Made by a program: the position numbers and the translations under genes. This document shows, one piece after another, positions 1 to 8,541 of a stretch of 64,000 nt of DNA. The stretch spans positions 2,046,001 to 2,110,000 of the forward strand of contig NZ_CBDCBD010000003.1 in NCBI RefSeq assembly GCF_965214215.1, read 5' to 3'. How positions within the stretch are numbered: the stretch's first letter is position 1; each line of letters starts with the position of its first letter. The notes beneath the pieces are model-generated. The model was given only the letters and a program-made list of their open reading frames with translations, had not been told where the DNA came from and ran no database searches. This stretch comes from Poriferisodalis sp965214215 (GTDB lineage Bacteria > Actinomycetota > Acidimicrobiia > Acidimicrobiales > Poriferisodalaceae).

Positions 1-171
1 GAACGCACCCGCGAATACGAGGCCTCCGGGGAACCACATCAGAATCAGCGCACCCAGCGCCCAGGTGAGCAGCGCCGCGACGGGCCCGATGCGGTCAGCG
101 GGCTGCCCAGCGTGACCCGGGGGCGGCGGGACCGGACGGGGCCGCGTCGTCTTGGCAGACCTCGACGCCAT
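1..171 (-). CDS. N-terminal part of a membrane protein (runs off the window)
   Basis: Only the first 57 residues are present; the gene continues beyond base 1. The product starts MASRSAKTTRPRP, followed by a proline-rich cytoplasmic stretch (residues 11-24) and a hydrophobic segment from about residue 30 (VAALLTWALGALILMWF) that looks like the first membrane helix. The ATG at 171-169 is preceded by AGGAAG about 10 bases upstream, a usable ribosome-binding site. It lies on the same strand as the lipoprotein gene at 310-1410. The family cannot be named from this fragment. Confidence 0.55.
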   Translation of the reverse strand, partial: MASRSAKTTRPRPVPPPPGHAGQPADRIGPVAALLTWALGALILMWFPGGLVFAGAF

Positions 172-237
172 CAGACGGACTTCCTGTCGGTCGGCGGCGA
201 GGTGCTCGATGCGCAGGTCGGGCAGCGGTGTTCCGTA

Positions 238-274
238 CTCGTATCTACTCTAAGAAATTTAGAGTAGATACGAG
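238..274. repeat. Perfect 16-bp AT-rich inverted repeat (hairpin or operator)
   Basis: Arms CTCGTATCTACTCTAA (238-253) and its exact complement (259-274) flank the 5-nt loop GAAAT. It lies 36 nt past the stop of the lipoprotein gene and 67 nt before the start of the membrane protein gene, both on the minus strand. It could be an intrinsic terminator lacking a U-tract, or an operator. Its AT-richness contrasts with the surroundings. Confidence 0.75.
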
Positions 275-309
275 CAGGCCCGGCACTCCAGCCGCTCACG
301 CGGGGTTGG

Positions 310-1410
310 TCAGGCTGATGGTTCGTCTTCCGGGGCGATGTGCTCGAGGAAGCACACCGAGTAGCCCATTGCTGCGGTGAATCCCGAGTATTCATCTTTG
401 CTGTCCGAATAACCCAGCACGATCTCGCCTTCGCTCAGCAGCACCGGGCTGCGGGCGTCACGCCGGGTGTGGCTCCGATGCAGCGCCTGGTCGAGTTCGT
501 CGCCGGTGTCGACCACAACATAAATGCATTCCGGCGACGACTGCTCGGTCCACTGCCACCATCCCGCCAAGATCCCGACGCCGACCTCGCAGGAGGCTTC
601 CGGCTGCGACGAACCGAAACCGCCGCGCCAGTCGAGCCGATCTACCGGCTCGGGGCCCGAGTGCGCTTGGCACACCCAGTTCGACGTCGGCTCGAAGCCG
701 GCATCGTCCTCGCCGCGTTCGCCGTAGCGCTCGACGAGCATCTCGGACTCTGGCCGGTCGTTCTCTGCGATCCACTCCAAGAAGCACTGTGGATGCGAGC
801 TGCCGGCGATGATCTTCGAGCCATCGTCGAGGTCGCTGTAGCCGAGCAGCTGCTCACCTGACAGCAGCGCTACCGGTTCGCGGGCATCGAGGTGGACAAG
901 TTGATCCAGCCAACTGCCGACGATCCGTGCGCCAGAGGGACCAGCAGTCGGCGCCATCACCAGGTAGAGGCACTCGGACCCCGAGCTGTCCGACCACTGC
1001 CACAGTCCGGACGCGACGTTTTCGCCGATCAGCCACAAGTTCGGCTCTTCGTCGTCGGGCCGATCGGGATCGATGCGGAAGTCCAGCTCGGTCCGCTGTT
1101 CGACGGCATCCTCGGCAACGGCAGGCGCGGTGGTGGGCGTCGATGCAGCGGTCACCGACACCGTCGACGTCGTCGATTCGGTCGGCTCCGGCACTGCCGC
1201 TGCCGTCGTGAGCGGCGTCGTTGTCTGCGACGCTGTCGTTGCCGTGGTAGGCGGGGACGCAGTCGCCGGCGCGGTGTCTGCAGAAGCGGCGTCCGGGGCG
1301 TCGGGCGCGCATGATGCCGCAGCCAGACAAGCCGCCACCAAGGCGAGCACAACACCACGACGCCGACCAAGCACGACGAGCAGATTAGGTGGCTGTGCAG
1401 AAAGGCTCAT
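310..1410 (-). CDS. Secreted lipoprotein with a duplicated cysteine-containing module
   Basis: 366-residue protein exported as a lipoprotein. Residues 16-34 are a signal peptide with a lipobox (VAAC, Cys28; Cys34 is an alternative). Residues 35-105 are a Thr/Ala/Pro-rich linker typical of surface lipoproteins. The rest holds two homologous modules, residues 134-217 and 282-361. They share the pattern WQW(S/T)xxxSxxEC(L/I)Y(L/V)V ... DAR(E/S)PVxL ... LGYSD ... CFLExIAxxD, with two conserved cysteines each (147/209 and 295/353) that may form disulphides. I do not recognise the domain. The start at ATG 1410 is chosen because it directly precedes the signal peptide; a much longer upstream reading frame has no export signal at its start. 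It is divergent from the DUF4143 ATPase gene. Confidence 0.75.
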   Translation of the reverse strand: MSLSAQPPNLLVVLGRRRGVVLALVAACLAAASCAPDAPDAASADTAPATASPPTTATTASQTTTPLTTAAAVPEPTESTTSTVSVTAASTPTTAPAVAEDAVEQRTELDFRIDPDRPDDEEPNLWLIGENVASGLWQWSDSSGSECLYLVMAPTAGPSGARIVGSWLDQLVHLDAREPVALLSGEQLLGYSDLDDGSKIIAGSSHPQCFLEWIAENDRPESEMLVERYGERGEDDAGFEPTSNWVCQAHSGPEPVDRLDWRGGFGSSQPEASCEVGVGILAGWWQWTEQSSPECIYVVVDTGDELDQALHRSHTRRDARSPVLLSEGEIVLGYSDSKDEYSGFTAAMGYSVCFLEHIAPEDEPSA

Positions 1411-1508
1411 GACGACGGCGCAACCCAGACCATCACCATTGCCCGCAGCGACTGAATCAACCCTCCAGCAGCGACATTTCTGCAGCCCATCTTGGCCCCT
1501 TCGCCAGG

Positions 1509-1570
1509 CTATTCTCCTTTCTTCGAGGTGAAATCGGTGATAAATTCGCCTTTTGAAAAGGAGAAAATAG
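1509..1570. promoter_or_regulatory. AT-rich divergent promoter region with an imperfect inverted repeat
   Basis: CTATT-CTCCTTTC (from 1509) is an imperfect complement of GAAAAGGAGAAAATAG (1555-1570), which contains the AAAGGAG ribosome-binding site of the ATPase gene. The sequence between is unusually AT-rich for this window (GATAAATTC) and may hold the promoter. A hairpin would bury the ribosome-binding site; this is inference. Confidence 0.3.
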
Positions 1571-1573
1571 GTC

Positions 1574-2968
1574 ATGGCATCATCGGGGGACGACGACTGG
1601 ACGCGCACGGACTCAGCGCAGGTGCCTTCGTCACAATTGCGCCGCACGTTCTTCGCACGGCTGGAGGAAGTGCGACGTCCCGCCGCGCTCACCCCGCGTC
1701 GCATTGCCGGGCGGACGGTGTTTGCCGGCAAGGCGACTGCTGTGATCGGTATGCGCCGGGCGGGCAAGACGACGTATCTGCACCAGCTGCGCGCCGAACG
1801 CATCGACGCCGGTGCCCCGGCAGAGCTCGTTCCCTTCGTCTCCTTGGAGGACGAACGCCTCGGGGGGCTCGAAGCGCCGACGCTGGGCGCGTTGATCGAC
1901 GAGTACACCGATCGGCATCGAGCCGCTGCGTTCGAGAGCGCACACACTCCGATGTGCTGGTTCCTCGACGAGATCCAGGTCGTACCGGGATGGGAACGGC
2001 TCGTGCGGCGATTGCTCGATGCCGACGGCGCTGAGGTGTTTCTCTCAGGTTCCTCGGCGGCCTTGCTGTCTCGCGAAATCGCTACCGAGCTCCGGGGCAG
2101 GGCTTGGCAGGTCCTCATGCATCCGTTCGGTTTCGACGAGGCATTGCGGCATCGAGGCGCAACGCTGCCTGAGTCCCCCCGATTGATGCGCCGCGCTGAG
2201 CGGGCGGATGTCGAGACAGCCTTCGTCGAGTGGCTCGGGGCCGGCGGCTTCCCGGAGGCACAGGGATTGGACCTCGCGACACGGCGGCGCTTGCTGACCG
2301 ATTATGTGGACGTCGCTCTGCTGAGGGACGTGATCGATCGTCACGGGGCGACCAATGTGGTCGGCCTGCGATGGCTCGCACGTCAGCTGCTGGCCAACGC
2401 CGGCGCAATGTTCAGCGTCGAGAAGTTCCATCGATCGCTGCGTTCTGGGGGCATCGCGATTGCGCGAGACACCGTGCATCAGCATTTGAGCTGGCTTGAA
2501 GACAGCTTCTTGGTGCGGACGGTGTGGATGGAGGCCGCATCGGAACGCCAGCGCATGGTCAACCCCCGCAAGGCGTACCCGGTCGATTCGGGCCTCATCG
2601 GAGTCTTTGACCGCACAGGGCGGGCGAACACGGGTCATGCCCTCGAGACGGCAGTCCTGATCGAGTTGGAGCGTCGCGGCAGCGAGGTCACTTACGTCCG
2701 AACCGCCGAAGGCTTCGAGGTCGATTTCTTGGCGCGCCATCTCGACGGGACCGCCGAGCTCATCCAGGTATGCGCGGACGCCACCGACGCGGGCACGGCC
2801 GCACGGGAGCTCCGTGCTCTCGCTGCCGCGGGGCAGGCATTCCCAACTGCTGAACAGACCTTGCTCACGCTCGAGCACCGAGGTCTTCCCGACCAGGTGC
2901 CCACCGGCGTGCATGCTCAACCCGCCTACGAGTGGATCCTGAACGCTGCAGCCGAGGCGGCGTACTAG
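1574..2968 (+). CDS. AAA ATPase with C-terminal DUF4143 domain
   Basis: 464-residue cytoplasmic protein of the AAA_14/DUF4143 family. The Walker A motif is GMRRAGKTT (59-67) and the Walker B motif is WFLDE (129-133). The C-terminal half carries the DUF4143 signature, including FEVDFLARH and ELIQV, which resemble a PD-(D/E)XK nuclease-like core in which the usual lysine position reads Gln. The start ATG is supported by AAAGGAG at 1556-1562. The family is widespread, often solitary and accessory, and its biological role is not established. The upstream DNA is much more AT-rich than the gene. Confidence 0.85.
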   Translation: MASSGDDDWTRTDSAQVPSSQLRRTFFARLEEVRRPAALTPRRIAGRTVFAGKATAVIGMRRAGKTTYLHQLRAERIDAGAPAELVPFVSLEDERLGGLEAPTLGALIDEYTDRHRAAAFESAHTPMCWFLDEIQVVPGWERLVRRLLDADGAEVFLSGSSAALLSREIATELRGRAWQVLMHPFGFDEALRHRGATLPESPRLMRRAERADVETAFVEWLGAGGFPEAQGLDLATRRRLLTDYVDVALLRDVIDRHGATNVVGLRWLARQLLANAGAMFSVEKFHRSLRSGGIAIARDTVHQHLSWLEDSFLVRTVWMEAASERQRMVNPRKAYPVDSGLIGVFDRTGRANTGHALETAVLIELERRGSEVTYVRTAEGFEVDFLARHLDGTAELIQVCADATDAGTAARELRALAAAGQAFPTAEQTLLTLEHRGLPDQVPTGVHAQPAYEWILNAAAEAAY

Positions 2969-3098
2969 TGCCAGCGAAGACATGGAAGCTGGCGCAGGCC
3001 GTTCGCGCCGTTGGCAGGTGCCGCGCTGTTGCGCGTCGCGCTGCCGTGCCTCATAGCTGAGCGTGTGCCGCGTGAGCCGTGCCAGAATTCTCGGCGCT

Positions 3099-4301
3099 AT
3101 GTCGAATCGGACTGGGAGCGCAGCGGGGGAGCGGCCGCTTGACGGCATCCGGGTGCTGGACTTCACCCGTGTGGTGGCGGGGCCGCTGGCCACCCGGATG
3201 ATGGCCGACATGGGGGCCGAGGTCATCAAGATCGAGCCGACCGACGGCGACCTGAGCCGCACCTTCCCGCCCTACGTGCCCGGCGATGTCAACCCGTATT
3301 TCTCCCAGCAGAATGCCGGAAAGCGCTTCTGCTCCATCGACTTGCGTGCGCCAGGCGCTCCGGATCTGGTGCGCGAGCTCATCGGCCACAGTGATGTCAT
3401 CGTGGAGAACTACCGGCCCGGCGTGATGGCCAAGTTCGGCCTGGGTGCCGACGAGATGTGCGCCGCGCACCCGGCGCTCGTGTACTGCTCGGTCACCGGA
3501 TTCGGCCAGACCGGTCCGTGGGCCGACAAGCGTGCGTATGCACCCGTCGGCCACATGGAATCGGGCTACATCGACTACGCCATGCGCGAGACCGGCGCCG
3601 AGCCCGAGAACCCGCCGTTGGTGGTGGGCGACATCGTGACCGCCATGTCGGCCGCTGCGACCGTCAACGCCATGCTGGTCAAGGCGGCACGCACGGGGCG
3701 GGGCGGCCACATCGACGTCTGCATGGTCGAAGCGATGGTGTACATCCAGGAATGGTCGGCGCTGGAACTGGCCGGCGGCTGGGAGGAGCCCAACGCCGGT
3801 CTCGCCCACGAGTGCCCGATCCTGGTGCTGCCCGACGGGCGGGTGTGGGCCATCGCCGGCAACCCCGCAGCGTGGTTCGACGATCTGCTCGAGGCCATGG
3901 GCCGGCCCGAGCTGGCCGACGACCCTCGATTCGCCACGCCCGCCGCACGCATGGCCAACCGCTACGAGCTGTACGACGAGATGACCCAGTGGGCGGCGGG
4001 CTTTGCCGACGTGGAGGACTTCCGGCGCACAATCGAGGCCGGCACGCCGTTCAGCGTGGCCGAGATGCGCTCGCTCAACGATCTGGCGGAGACCGACTGG
4101 GCCGCGCATCGCGGGCTGCTGGCCGAGACCGCCTCGGGCTTCCGGGTGCCCGCGCGCCCCGCGCTCGGCTCAGGGATCGGCACCAACGGCCACGTCGCCG
4201 CCCGCGGCGCGGACAACCGCGACGTCATCGGCGGGCTGCTCGGATACAGCGACGACCGGCTCGACCGGCTCGAAGCCGCCGGGGTGCTGGTCACGGCCTG
4301 A
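3099..4301 (+). CDS. CaiB/BaiF family class III CoA-transferase
   Basis: 400-residue family III CoA-transferase, which moves CoA between carboxylic acids through enzyme-bound anhydride intermediates. The N-terminal signature GIRVLDFTRVVAGPLATRMM (16-35) and EVIKIEP are typical. Asp178 in VGDIVTAM is the likely catalytic aspartate, followed by ARTGRGGHIDV. Length fits the family. The ATG at 3099 directly precedes the conserved core; a start 12 codons upstream is possible but adds no conserved sequence. The acyl substrate cannot be told from the sequence. A single gene, followed by pfkA on the same strand. Confidence 0.85.
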   Translation: MSNRTGSAAGERPLDGIRVLDFTRVVAGPLATRMMADMGAEVIKIEPTDGDLSRTFPPYVPGDVNPYFSQQNAGKRFCSIDLRAPGAPDLVRELIGHSDVIVENYRPGVMAKFGLGADEMCAAHPALVYCSVTGFGQTGPWADKRAYAPVGHMESGYIDYAMRETGAEPENPPLVVGDIVTAMSAAATVNAMLVKAARTGRGGHIDVCMVEAMVYIQEWSALELAGGWEEPNAGLAHECPILVLPDGRVWAIAGNPAAWFDDLLEAMGRPELADDPRFATPAARMANRYELYDEMTQWAAGFADVEDFRRTIEAGTPFSVAEMRSLNDLAETDWAAHRGLLAETASGFRVPARPALGSGIGTNGHVAARGADNRDVIGGLLGYSDDRLDRLEAAGVLVTA

Positions 4302-4334
4302 ACCTGGCTGCGCGCTGTCCGGCAAGCGCTCGTT

Positions 4335-4373
4335 GACGCGCCAGTAGCGTGAGTGGACGCGCCAGTAGCGTGA
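4335..4373 (+). repeat. 18-bp tandem direct repeat duplicating the pfkA -10 region
   Basis: GACGCGCCAGTAGCGTGA occurs at 4335-4352 and again, identically, at 4356-4373, with a 3-nt spacer (period 21). Each copy contains the -10-like hexamer TAGCGT. Only the second copy is correctly spaced from the pfkA start codon. Confidence 0.9.
4366..4371 (+). promoter_or_regulatory. -10 element of pfkA (leaderless)
   Basis: TAGCGT with 6 nt to GTG 4378. No ribosome-binding site lies between. Confidence 0.6.
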
Positions 4374-4377
4374 ACCC

Positions 4378-5445
4378 GTGCAGATCGGGGTGCTCACTGG
4401 CGGCGGTGACTGTGCCGGGCTGAATGCGGCACTCCGGGCGGTGGTGCGCATGGCCGGCCACGAGCTCGACCGCAACGTCGTCGGGTACCGGCGGGGCTGG
4501 AACGGCGTGCTCGACGGCGACACCGTCACGCTGGATGCCGAGGCGATGCGCGGGGTGCTGCCGCGGGGCGGCACGATGCTCGGAACCTCGCGCAGCAGCC
4601 GCCGGCTGGAGACCGAGGGCCCGGCGCCGCTGATAGCGCAGCTCGAGCGCGACGGCGTCGAGGCGCTGGTGACGATCGGCGGCGACGGCACGCTGATCAC
4701 CGCCGGTCGACTGTCCGATGCCGGTTTCCCGGTGGTCGCGGTGCCCAAGACCATCGACAACGACGTGTGCGGCACCGACATCTGCATCGGCTTCGACACT
4801 GCGCTCGGGGTCGCCACCGAGGCGGTCGACCGGCTGCACACCACGGCCGAGTCGCACAACCGGATCATGGTGCTCGAGGTAATGGGACGCGACGCCGGAC
4901 ACATCGCCGCCGGCGCAGGCATCGCCGGGGGCGCGGCGGCCGTCCTGGTTCCCGAGGTGCCGTTCAACATCGACGAGATCGCTGCGCGCCTCATCGCCCG
5001 TCATGACCGTGATCGCAATGCGTCGATCGTGGTGGTGGCCGAAGGCGCCATTCCCGACAGCAGCGTCGAGACCCCCGACACGGGATCCGACGAGTGGGGC
5101 AATCGCGTCCTGGACGGCATGGGGCAGTTCGTCGGGGACCTGCTGGCTGAGCGCACTGGGTTCGACACCCGCACAACCGTGCTGGGGTACATCCAGCGGG
5201 GCGGGCCGCCCACGCCGGCGGACCGGCTGCTGGGCAGCCGGCTCGGCGCGCGAGCCGTGGAGGTGCTCATGGAGGGGCAGTCGGGCTGTCTGGTGGGAGT
5301 CCACTCCACCGGCATCGCACACCCGCCGCTCGACGAGGTCGCCGGGCGCACCCGCTACCTGAGCGCAGACCAGCTCGAGCTGCTGGATTACATCTCGACT
5401 GCGCCGGTGCTGACCCGCCACAGTCCTTCACGCCGCTGGTTCTGA
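4378..5445 (+). CDS. pfkA: 6-phosphofructokinase
   Basis: 355-residue phosphofructokinase, phosphorylating fructose 6-phosphate in glycolysis. The N-terminus has TGGGDCAGLNAALR (7-20). The nucleotide site reads GGDGT with Gly104, the residue seen in ATP-dependent enzymes (Asp in most PPi-dependent ones). PKTIDND gives Lys124, the residue usual in PPi enzymes, and the catalytic base Asp127. This Gly104/Lys124 mix is known from actinobacterial group III enzymes that use ATP, so ATP is the likelier donor. MGRDAGHIA and IQRGGPPTPADR are also conserved. GTG 4378 follows a -10 hexamer, so the message is probably leaderless. Confidence 0.9.
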   Translation: MQIGVLTGGGDCAGLNAALRAVVRMAGHELDRNVVGYRRGWNGVLDGDTVTLDAEAMRGVLPRGGTMLGTSRSSRRLETEGPAPLIAQLERDGVEALVTIGGDGTLITAGRLSDAGFPVVAVPKTIDNDVCGTDICIGFDTALGVATEAVDRLHTTAESHNRIMVLEVMGRDAGHIAAGAGIAGGAAAVLVPEVPFNIDEIAARLIARHDRDRNASIVVVAEGAIPDSSVETPDTGSDEWGNRVLDGMGQFVGDLLAERTGFDTRTTVLGYIQRGGPPTPADRLLGSRLGARAVEVLMEGQSGCLVGVHSTGIAHPPLDEVAGRTRYLSADQLELLDYISTAPVLTRHSPSRRWF

Positions 5446-5505
5446 GCACGACGGGTCGTCCGGCTCGGCCCCGGCGCGCACGACCAGCCAAACGATGCTG
5501 CACGG

Positions 5506-5511
5506 TAAGGT
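5506..5511 (+). promoter_or_regulatory. -10 element of the thiamine transport operon
   Basis: TAAGGT places the likely transcription start near 5518, just before the TPP aptamer. No clear -35 is visible. Confidence 0.45.
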
Positions 5512-5521
5512 GGCCGCGACA

Positions 5522-5612
5522 ACACAAACCGGGGAGCCCGTGGGGCTGAGAGGGCGACAGCAAGGCTGTCGCCGACCCGAGAACCTGATCTGGGTAATGC
5601 CAGCGGAGGAAG
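5522..5612 (+). promoter_or_regulatory. TPP riboswitch (THI element)
   Basis: The conserved blocks of the thiamine-pyrophosphate aptamer are present in order: GGGGAGCCC, GGGGCTGAGAGGG, a variable hairpin (GCGACAGCAAGGCTGTCGC), GACCCGAGAACCTGATCTGG, then GTAATGCCAGCGGAGGAAG. The ribosome-binding site GGAGGA (5605-5610) is the 3' edge of the aptamer, so ligand binding probably blocks translation of the substrate-binding protein gene that starts at 5616. Its presence identifies the downstream genes as thiamine-related. Confidence 0.93.
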
Positions 5613-5615
5613 CAC

Positions 5616-6752
5616 ATGACCGAACACCGAATGCGCAGGCCGTTTCGTCTCGCCGTGGCCGTCGCGGCCACGATGCTGCTGGTCGCAGCGTGCGGCGACG
5701 GCGATATCCCCGAAACTGACTTTCCGGCCCCGCCGCCCGAGACAGAATCTCCGTCGGCGGCAGGTCCCCAAACTGAGCAGCCAGCCGATGAGCCGCCGTC
5801 GATCGAGGGCACGACAGTCACGCTGATCACTCATGACTCGTTCAATCTGTCGGACGGCACGCTCGAGGAATTCACGGCCCAGACCGGCGTGACGGTGGAG
5901 CTGCTCGAAGTCGGCGATGCCGGCACGCTCGTGGCCGAGGCCATCCTGACCAAGGACGCGCCGCTGGGCGACGTTCTGTTCGGCATCGACAACACATTCC
6001 TGCAGCGTGGCCTCGACGCCGGCATCTTCGAGCGGTATGAATCACCGGCGCTCGCCGGTGTACCCGAGGAGTTGCAGCTCGATCCCCGCCACCGTGTCAC
6101 CCCCGTGGACTACGGCGACGTGTGCGTGAACTATTGGAAGGACGCAGTGCCGTGGGCGCCTGTGACGCTCGACGAGCTGACCTTCCCCGAGTTCGCCGAC
6201 CAGTTCGTCGTGCAGCATCCCGAGACGTCGTCGCCTGGGCTCGCGTTCTTGTTGGCCACGATCGCTGCCTATGGCGACGGTTGGGAGCTGTACTGGGAGG
6301 ACCTGCGGGCGAACGGCGTCGCGGTGACTGCTGGCTGGGAAGACGCCTACTACGGGGAGTTCGTTGCCGGCGGCGGTGACCGGTCGGTCGTTGTGTCCTA
6401 TGCGTCGAGCCCCCCTGCCGAGGTGATCTACGCCGACCCGCCGACCGACACCGCGCCCACGGGGGTCATTACCGACTCGTGCTACCGCCAGATCGAGTTC
6501 GCCGGCATTCTCTCGGGGACCGACAACGAGGCGGGCGCGCAAGCGCTCATCGATTTCATGTTGAGCGAGACGTGGCAGAACGACGTTCCGCTCAACATGT
6601 TTGTGTATCCCGTCATCGAGAATGCGACGCTCCCGCCGGAGTTCGTTGAGCACACCGCAGTTCCCCCGCATCCGCTGATGCTCGACCCTGCCGAGATCGA
6701 AGCCAACCGTGACGCGTGGACCGAGCGCTGGGTGGAAATCGTCTTGCGCTGA
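5616..6752 (+). CDS. thiB: Thiamine ABC transporter substrate-binding lipoprotein
   Basis: 378-residue periplasmic-type binding protein (ThiB/SBP type 1 fold) anchored as a lipoprotein: signal peptide residues 6-25 and lipobox LVAAC with Cys26. Residues 27-62 are an acidic, proline-rich tether. The domain begins at TTVTLITHDSFN. Conserved ThiB-like segments include DVLFGIDNTFLQRGLDAGIFE, SPGLAFLLATIAAYG and DNEAGAQALIDFMLS. The TPP riboswitch directly upstream supports thiamine, or a thiamine precursor or phosphate, as substrate. It is followed after 28 nt by the permease gene. Confidence 0.88.
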   Translation: MTEHRMRRPFRLAVAVAATMLLVAACGDGDIPETDFPAPPPETESPSAAGPQTEQPADEPPSIEGTTVTLITHDSFNLSDGTLEEFTAQTGVTVELLEVGDAGTLVAEAILTKDAPLGDVLFGIDNTFLQRGLDAGIFERYESPALAGVPEELQLDPRHRVTPVDYGDVCVNYWKDAVPWAPVTLDELTFPEFADQFVVQHPETSSPGLAFLLATIAAYGDGWELYWEDLRANGVAVTAGWEDAYYGEFVAGGGDRSVVVSYASSPPAEVIYADPPTDTAPTGVITDSCYRQIEFAGILSGTDNEAGAQALIDFMLSETWQNDVPLNMFVYPVIENATLPPEFVEHTAVPPHPLMLDPAEIEANRDAWTERWVEIVLR

Positions 6753-6780
6753 GCGCACGATCCGCTACAGGGAGGTGACC

Positions 6781-8502
6781 GTGGCCTGGCCTCTGCGGCG
6801 GCACCCCGCAGCGGCGGCATTCGGTTGGGTCCTCGCGGCGGCTGCACCGCTCGCCTTCGTGGCGGTGTTCTTCGCGTATCCGGTGTTCACCGTCGTCGGC
6901 GACGGGCTCCGCGGCCTCGGCGATGTGCTCGGCCGCTCTGCGATTCGGGGCGTGTTGTGGTTCACGGTCTGGCAGGCGATGGCCTCCACGGCTCTCACGC
7001 TGGCCGTCGGCATTCCTGCTGCGGCGGCGTTGGCGCGCCTGAAACCGAGGACGCGACGAGTCGCTCGCGCCGTCATCACCGTGCCGTTCGTGCTGCCGAC
7101 GGTGGTCGTGGCCGGTGCCTTCGAGGCGGTCTTCGATCGCTTCGGCCTCGATGACGGCGCCCTGGCGCTGCACCACACCGTGTGGGCGATCCTGCTGGCG
7201 CACGTCTTCTTCAACTACGCCGTGGTCGTGCGGACGGTCGGATCGTGGTGGGCCGGCCTCGACGGCCGTAACGCCGATGCAGCAGCCCTGCTCGGGGCGA
7301 CGCCGGTGCGCGCTTTCCGGCACGTCACCTGGCCGCTCCTTCGGCCCGCTGTCGCGGCCGCTGCGGCAGTCACGTTCCTGTTCTCGTTCACCTCGTTCGG
7401 GGTAATCCTGATTCTCGGCGGACCTGCCCGTGCCACGGTCGAGACCGAGATCTACCGGTACGCCATCACCCGGCTCGACTTTGAGACGGCCGCTGCGCTG
7501 GCGCTGTGCCAGCTCGTTGCCGTAGCAGCGCTGGTCACGCTGGCGGGCGTAGCCGAGCGGCGCCGGGCGGTCGCTCGGCGGGCACCGGGGCGCACAGCAC
7601 CACGCCGCCGACGCGGCGTGATCGCAGTGAATGGCGCGCTGGCTTTCGGGCTGCTCGGCGTGCCGATCATCACACTGGTGGAGCGGGCATTTGCGACCGG
7701 CGAGGGATACGGCGTGGCCAACTTCGTCGCGCTCGCCGACCGCGTGCAGATGCTGCCGACTACGGCTATCGCTGCATTGCGACATTCGTTGGGATTCGCA
7801 GTGATGGCTACGGTGATCGCCACAATCGTCGGTTCCATGGCGTCGGCGGTCGTCGTAGGCAGTCGACCGAACGCCGCTGGGCGCCGAGTCGTCATCGGGC
7901 GAGAACCCGTGCCGTCATCGGACGTTGCGCTGCGTCGCAGGCGCGATGGGTCATTGCGTCGACATGGCAGCACATGGCTGCGGCGCCTTTTCGACATCGG
8001 ATTGACGCTGCCGCTCGGTGTGTCCGCCGTGACCGTGGGGCTCGGCATGCTGCTGGCGCTGGACACGCCGCCGCTGAACTTCCGCACCTCGTGGTGGATC
8101 ATCCCTGTCGCACACGCCCTGGTCGGGATGCCGTTCGTCGTGCGGACGCTGGTGCCGACACTGCGTTCGATCGACGACCGGTTGCGGGAGGCGGCATCGG
8201 TGCTCGGTGCGTCGCCGTTGCGCACCCGCCGTGAGGTGGATGTGCCGATTGCATCACGAGCGGTGGCGGTGGGCGCGGCATTCGCATTCGCCGTGTCGCT
8301 CGGTGAGTTCGGCGCAACCGCGTTCCTGCCGAGACGACCCGACACGTTGACGGCGCCGCTCGCCCTATTCCGTCTGCTCGGAACGCCCGGCGAGAGCTTG
8401 CGCGGTCAGGCGATGGCACTCGCGGTGGTGCTCATGGCCGCGACGGCGGCGTCGGTGCTGATCATCGAGGGTTTGCGACGCACCGACGAATCGCTGTTCT
8501 AG
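6781..8502 (+). CDS. thiP: Thiamine ABC transporter permease (fused two-domain)
   Basis: 573-residue inner-membrane permease with two homologous halves joined by a basic loop (about residues 255-280), giving about twelve membrane helices, as in ThiP. Each half has an EAA-type loop: NADAAALLGATPVRAFRHVTWP and REAASVLGASPLRTRREVDVP. GTG 6781 is preceded by GGGAGGTGA at the correct distance; a start 24 codons upstream would overlap thiB. The cognate ATPase gene (thiQ) is not adjacent: the next gene is on the opposite strand and encodes a small membrane protein. The ATPase must be encoded elsewhere or shared. Confidence 0.88.
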   Translation: MAWPLRRHPAAAAFGWVLAAAAPLAFVAVFFAYPVFTVVGDGLRGLGDVLGRSAIRGVLWFTVWQAMASTALTLAVGIPAAAALARLKPRTRRVARAVITVPFVLPTVVVAGAFEAVFDRFGLDDGALALHHTVWAILLAHVFFNYAVVVRTVGSWWAGLDGRNADAAALLGATPVRAFRHVTWPLLRPAVAAAAAVTFLFSFTSFGVILILGGPARATVETEIYRYAITRLDFETAAALALCQLVAVAALVTLAGVAERRRAVARRAPGRTAPRRRRGVIAVNGALAFGLLGVPIITLVERAFATGEGYGVANFVALADRVQMLPTTAIAALRHSLGFAVMATVIATIVGSMASAVVVGSRPNAAGRRVVIGREPVPSSDVALRRRRDGSLRRHGSTWLRRLFDIGLTLPLGVSAVTVGLGMLLALDTPPLNFRTSWWIIPVAHALVGMPFVVRTLVPTLRSIDDRLREAASVLGASPLRTRREVDVPIASRAVAVGAAFAFAVSLGEFGATAFLPRRPDTLTAPLALFRLLGTPGESLRGQAMALAVVLMAATAASVLIIEGLRRTDESLF

Positions 8503-8541
8503 CGGTCGGCACGCTGTGGCGGAGCGTCGAAGCCGGTGGCG

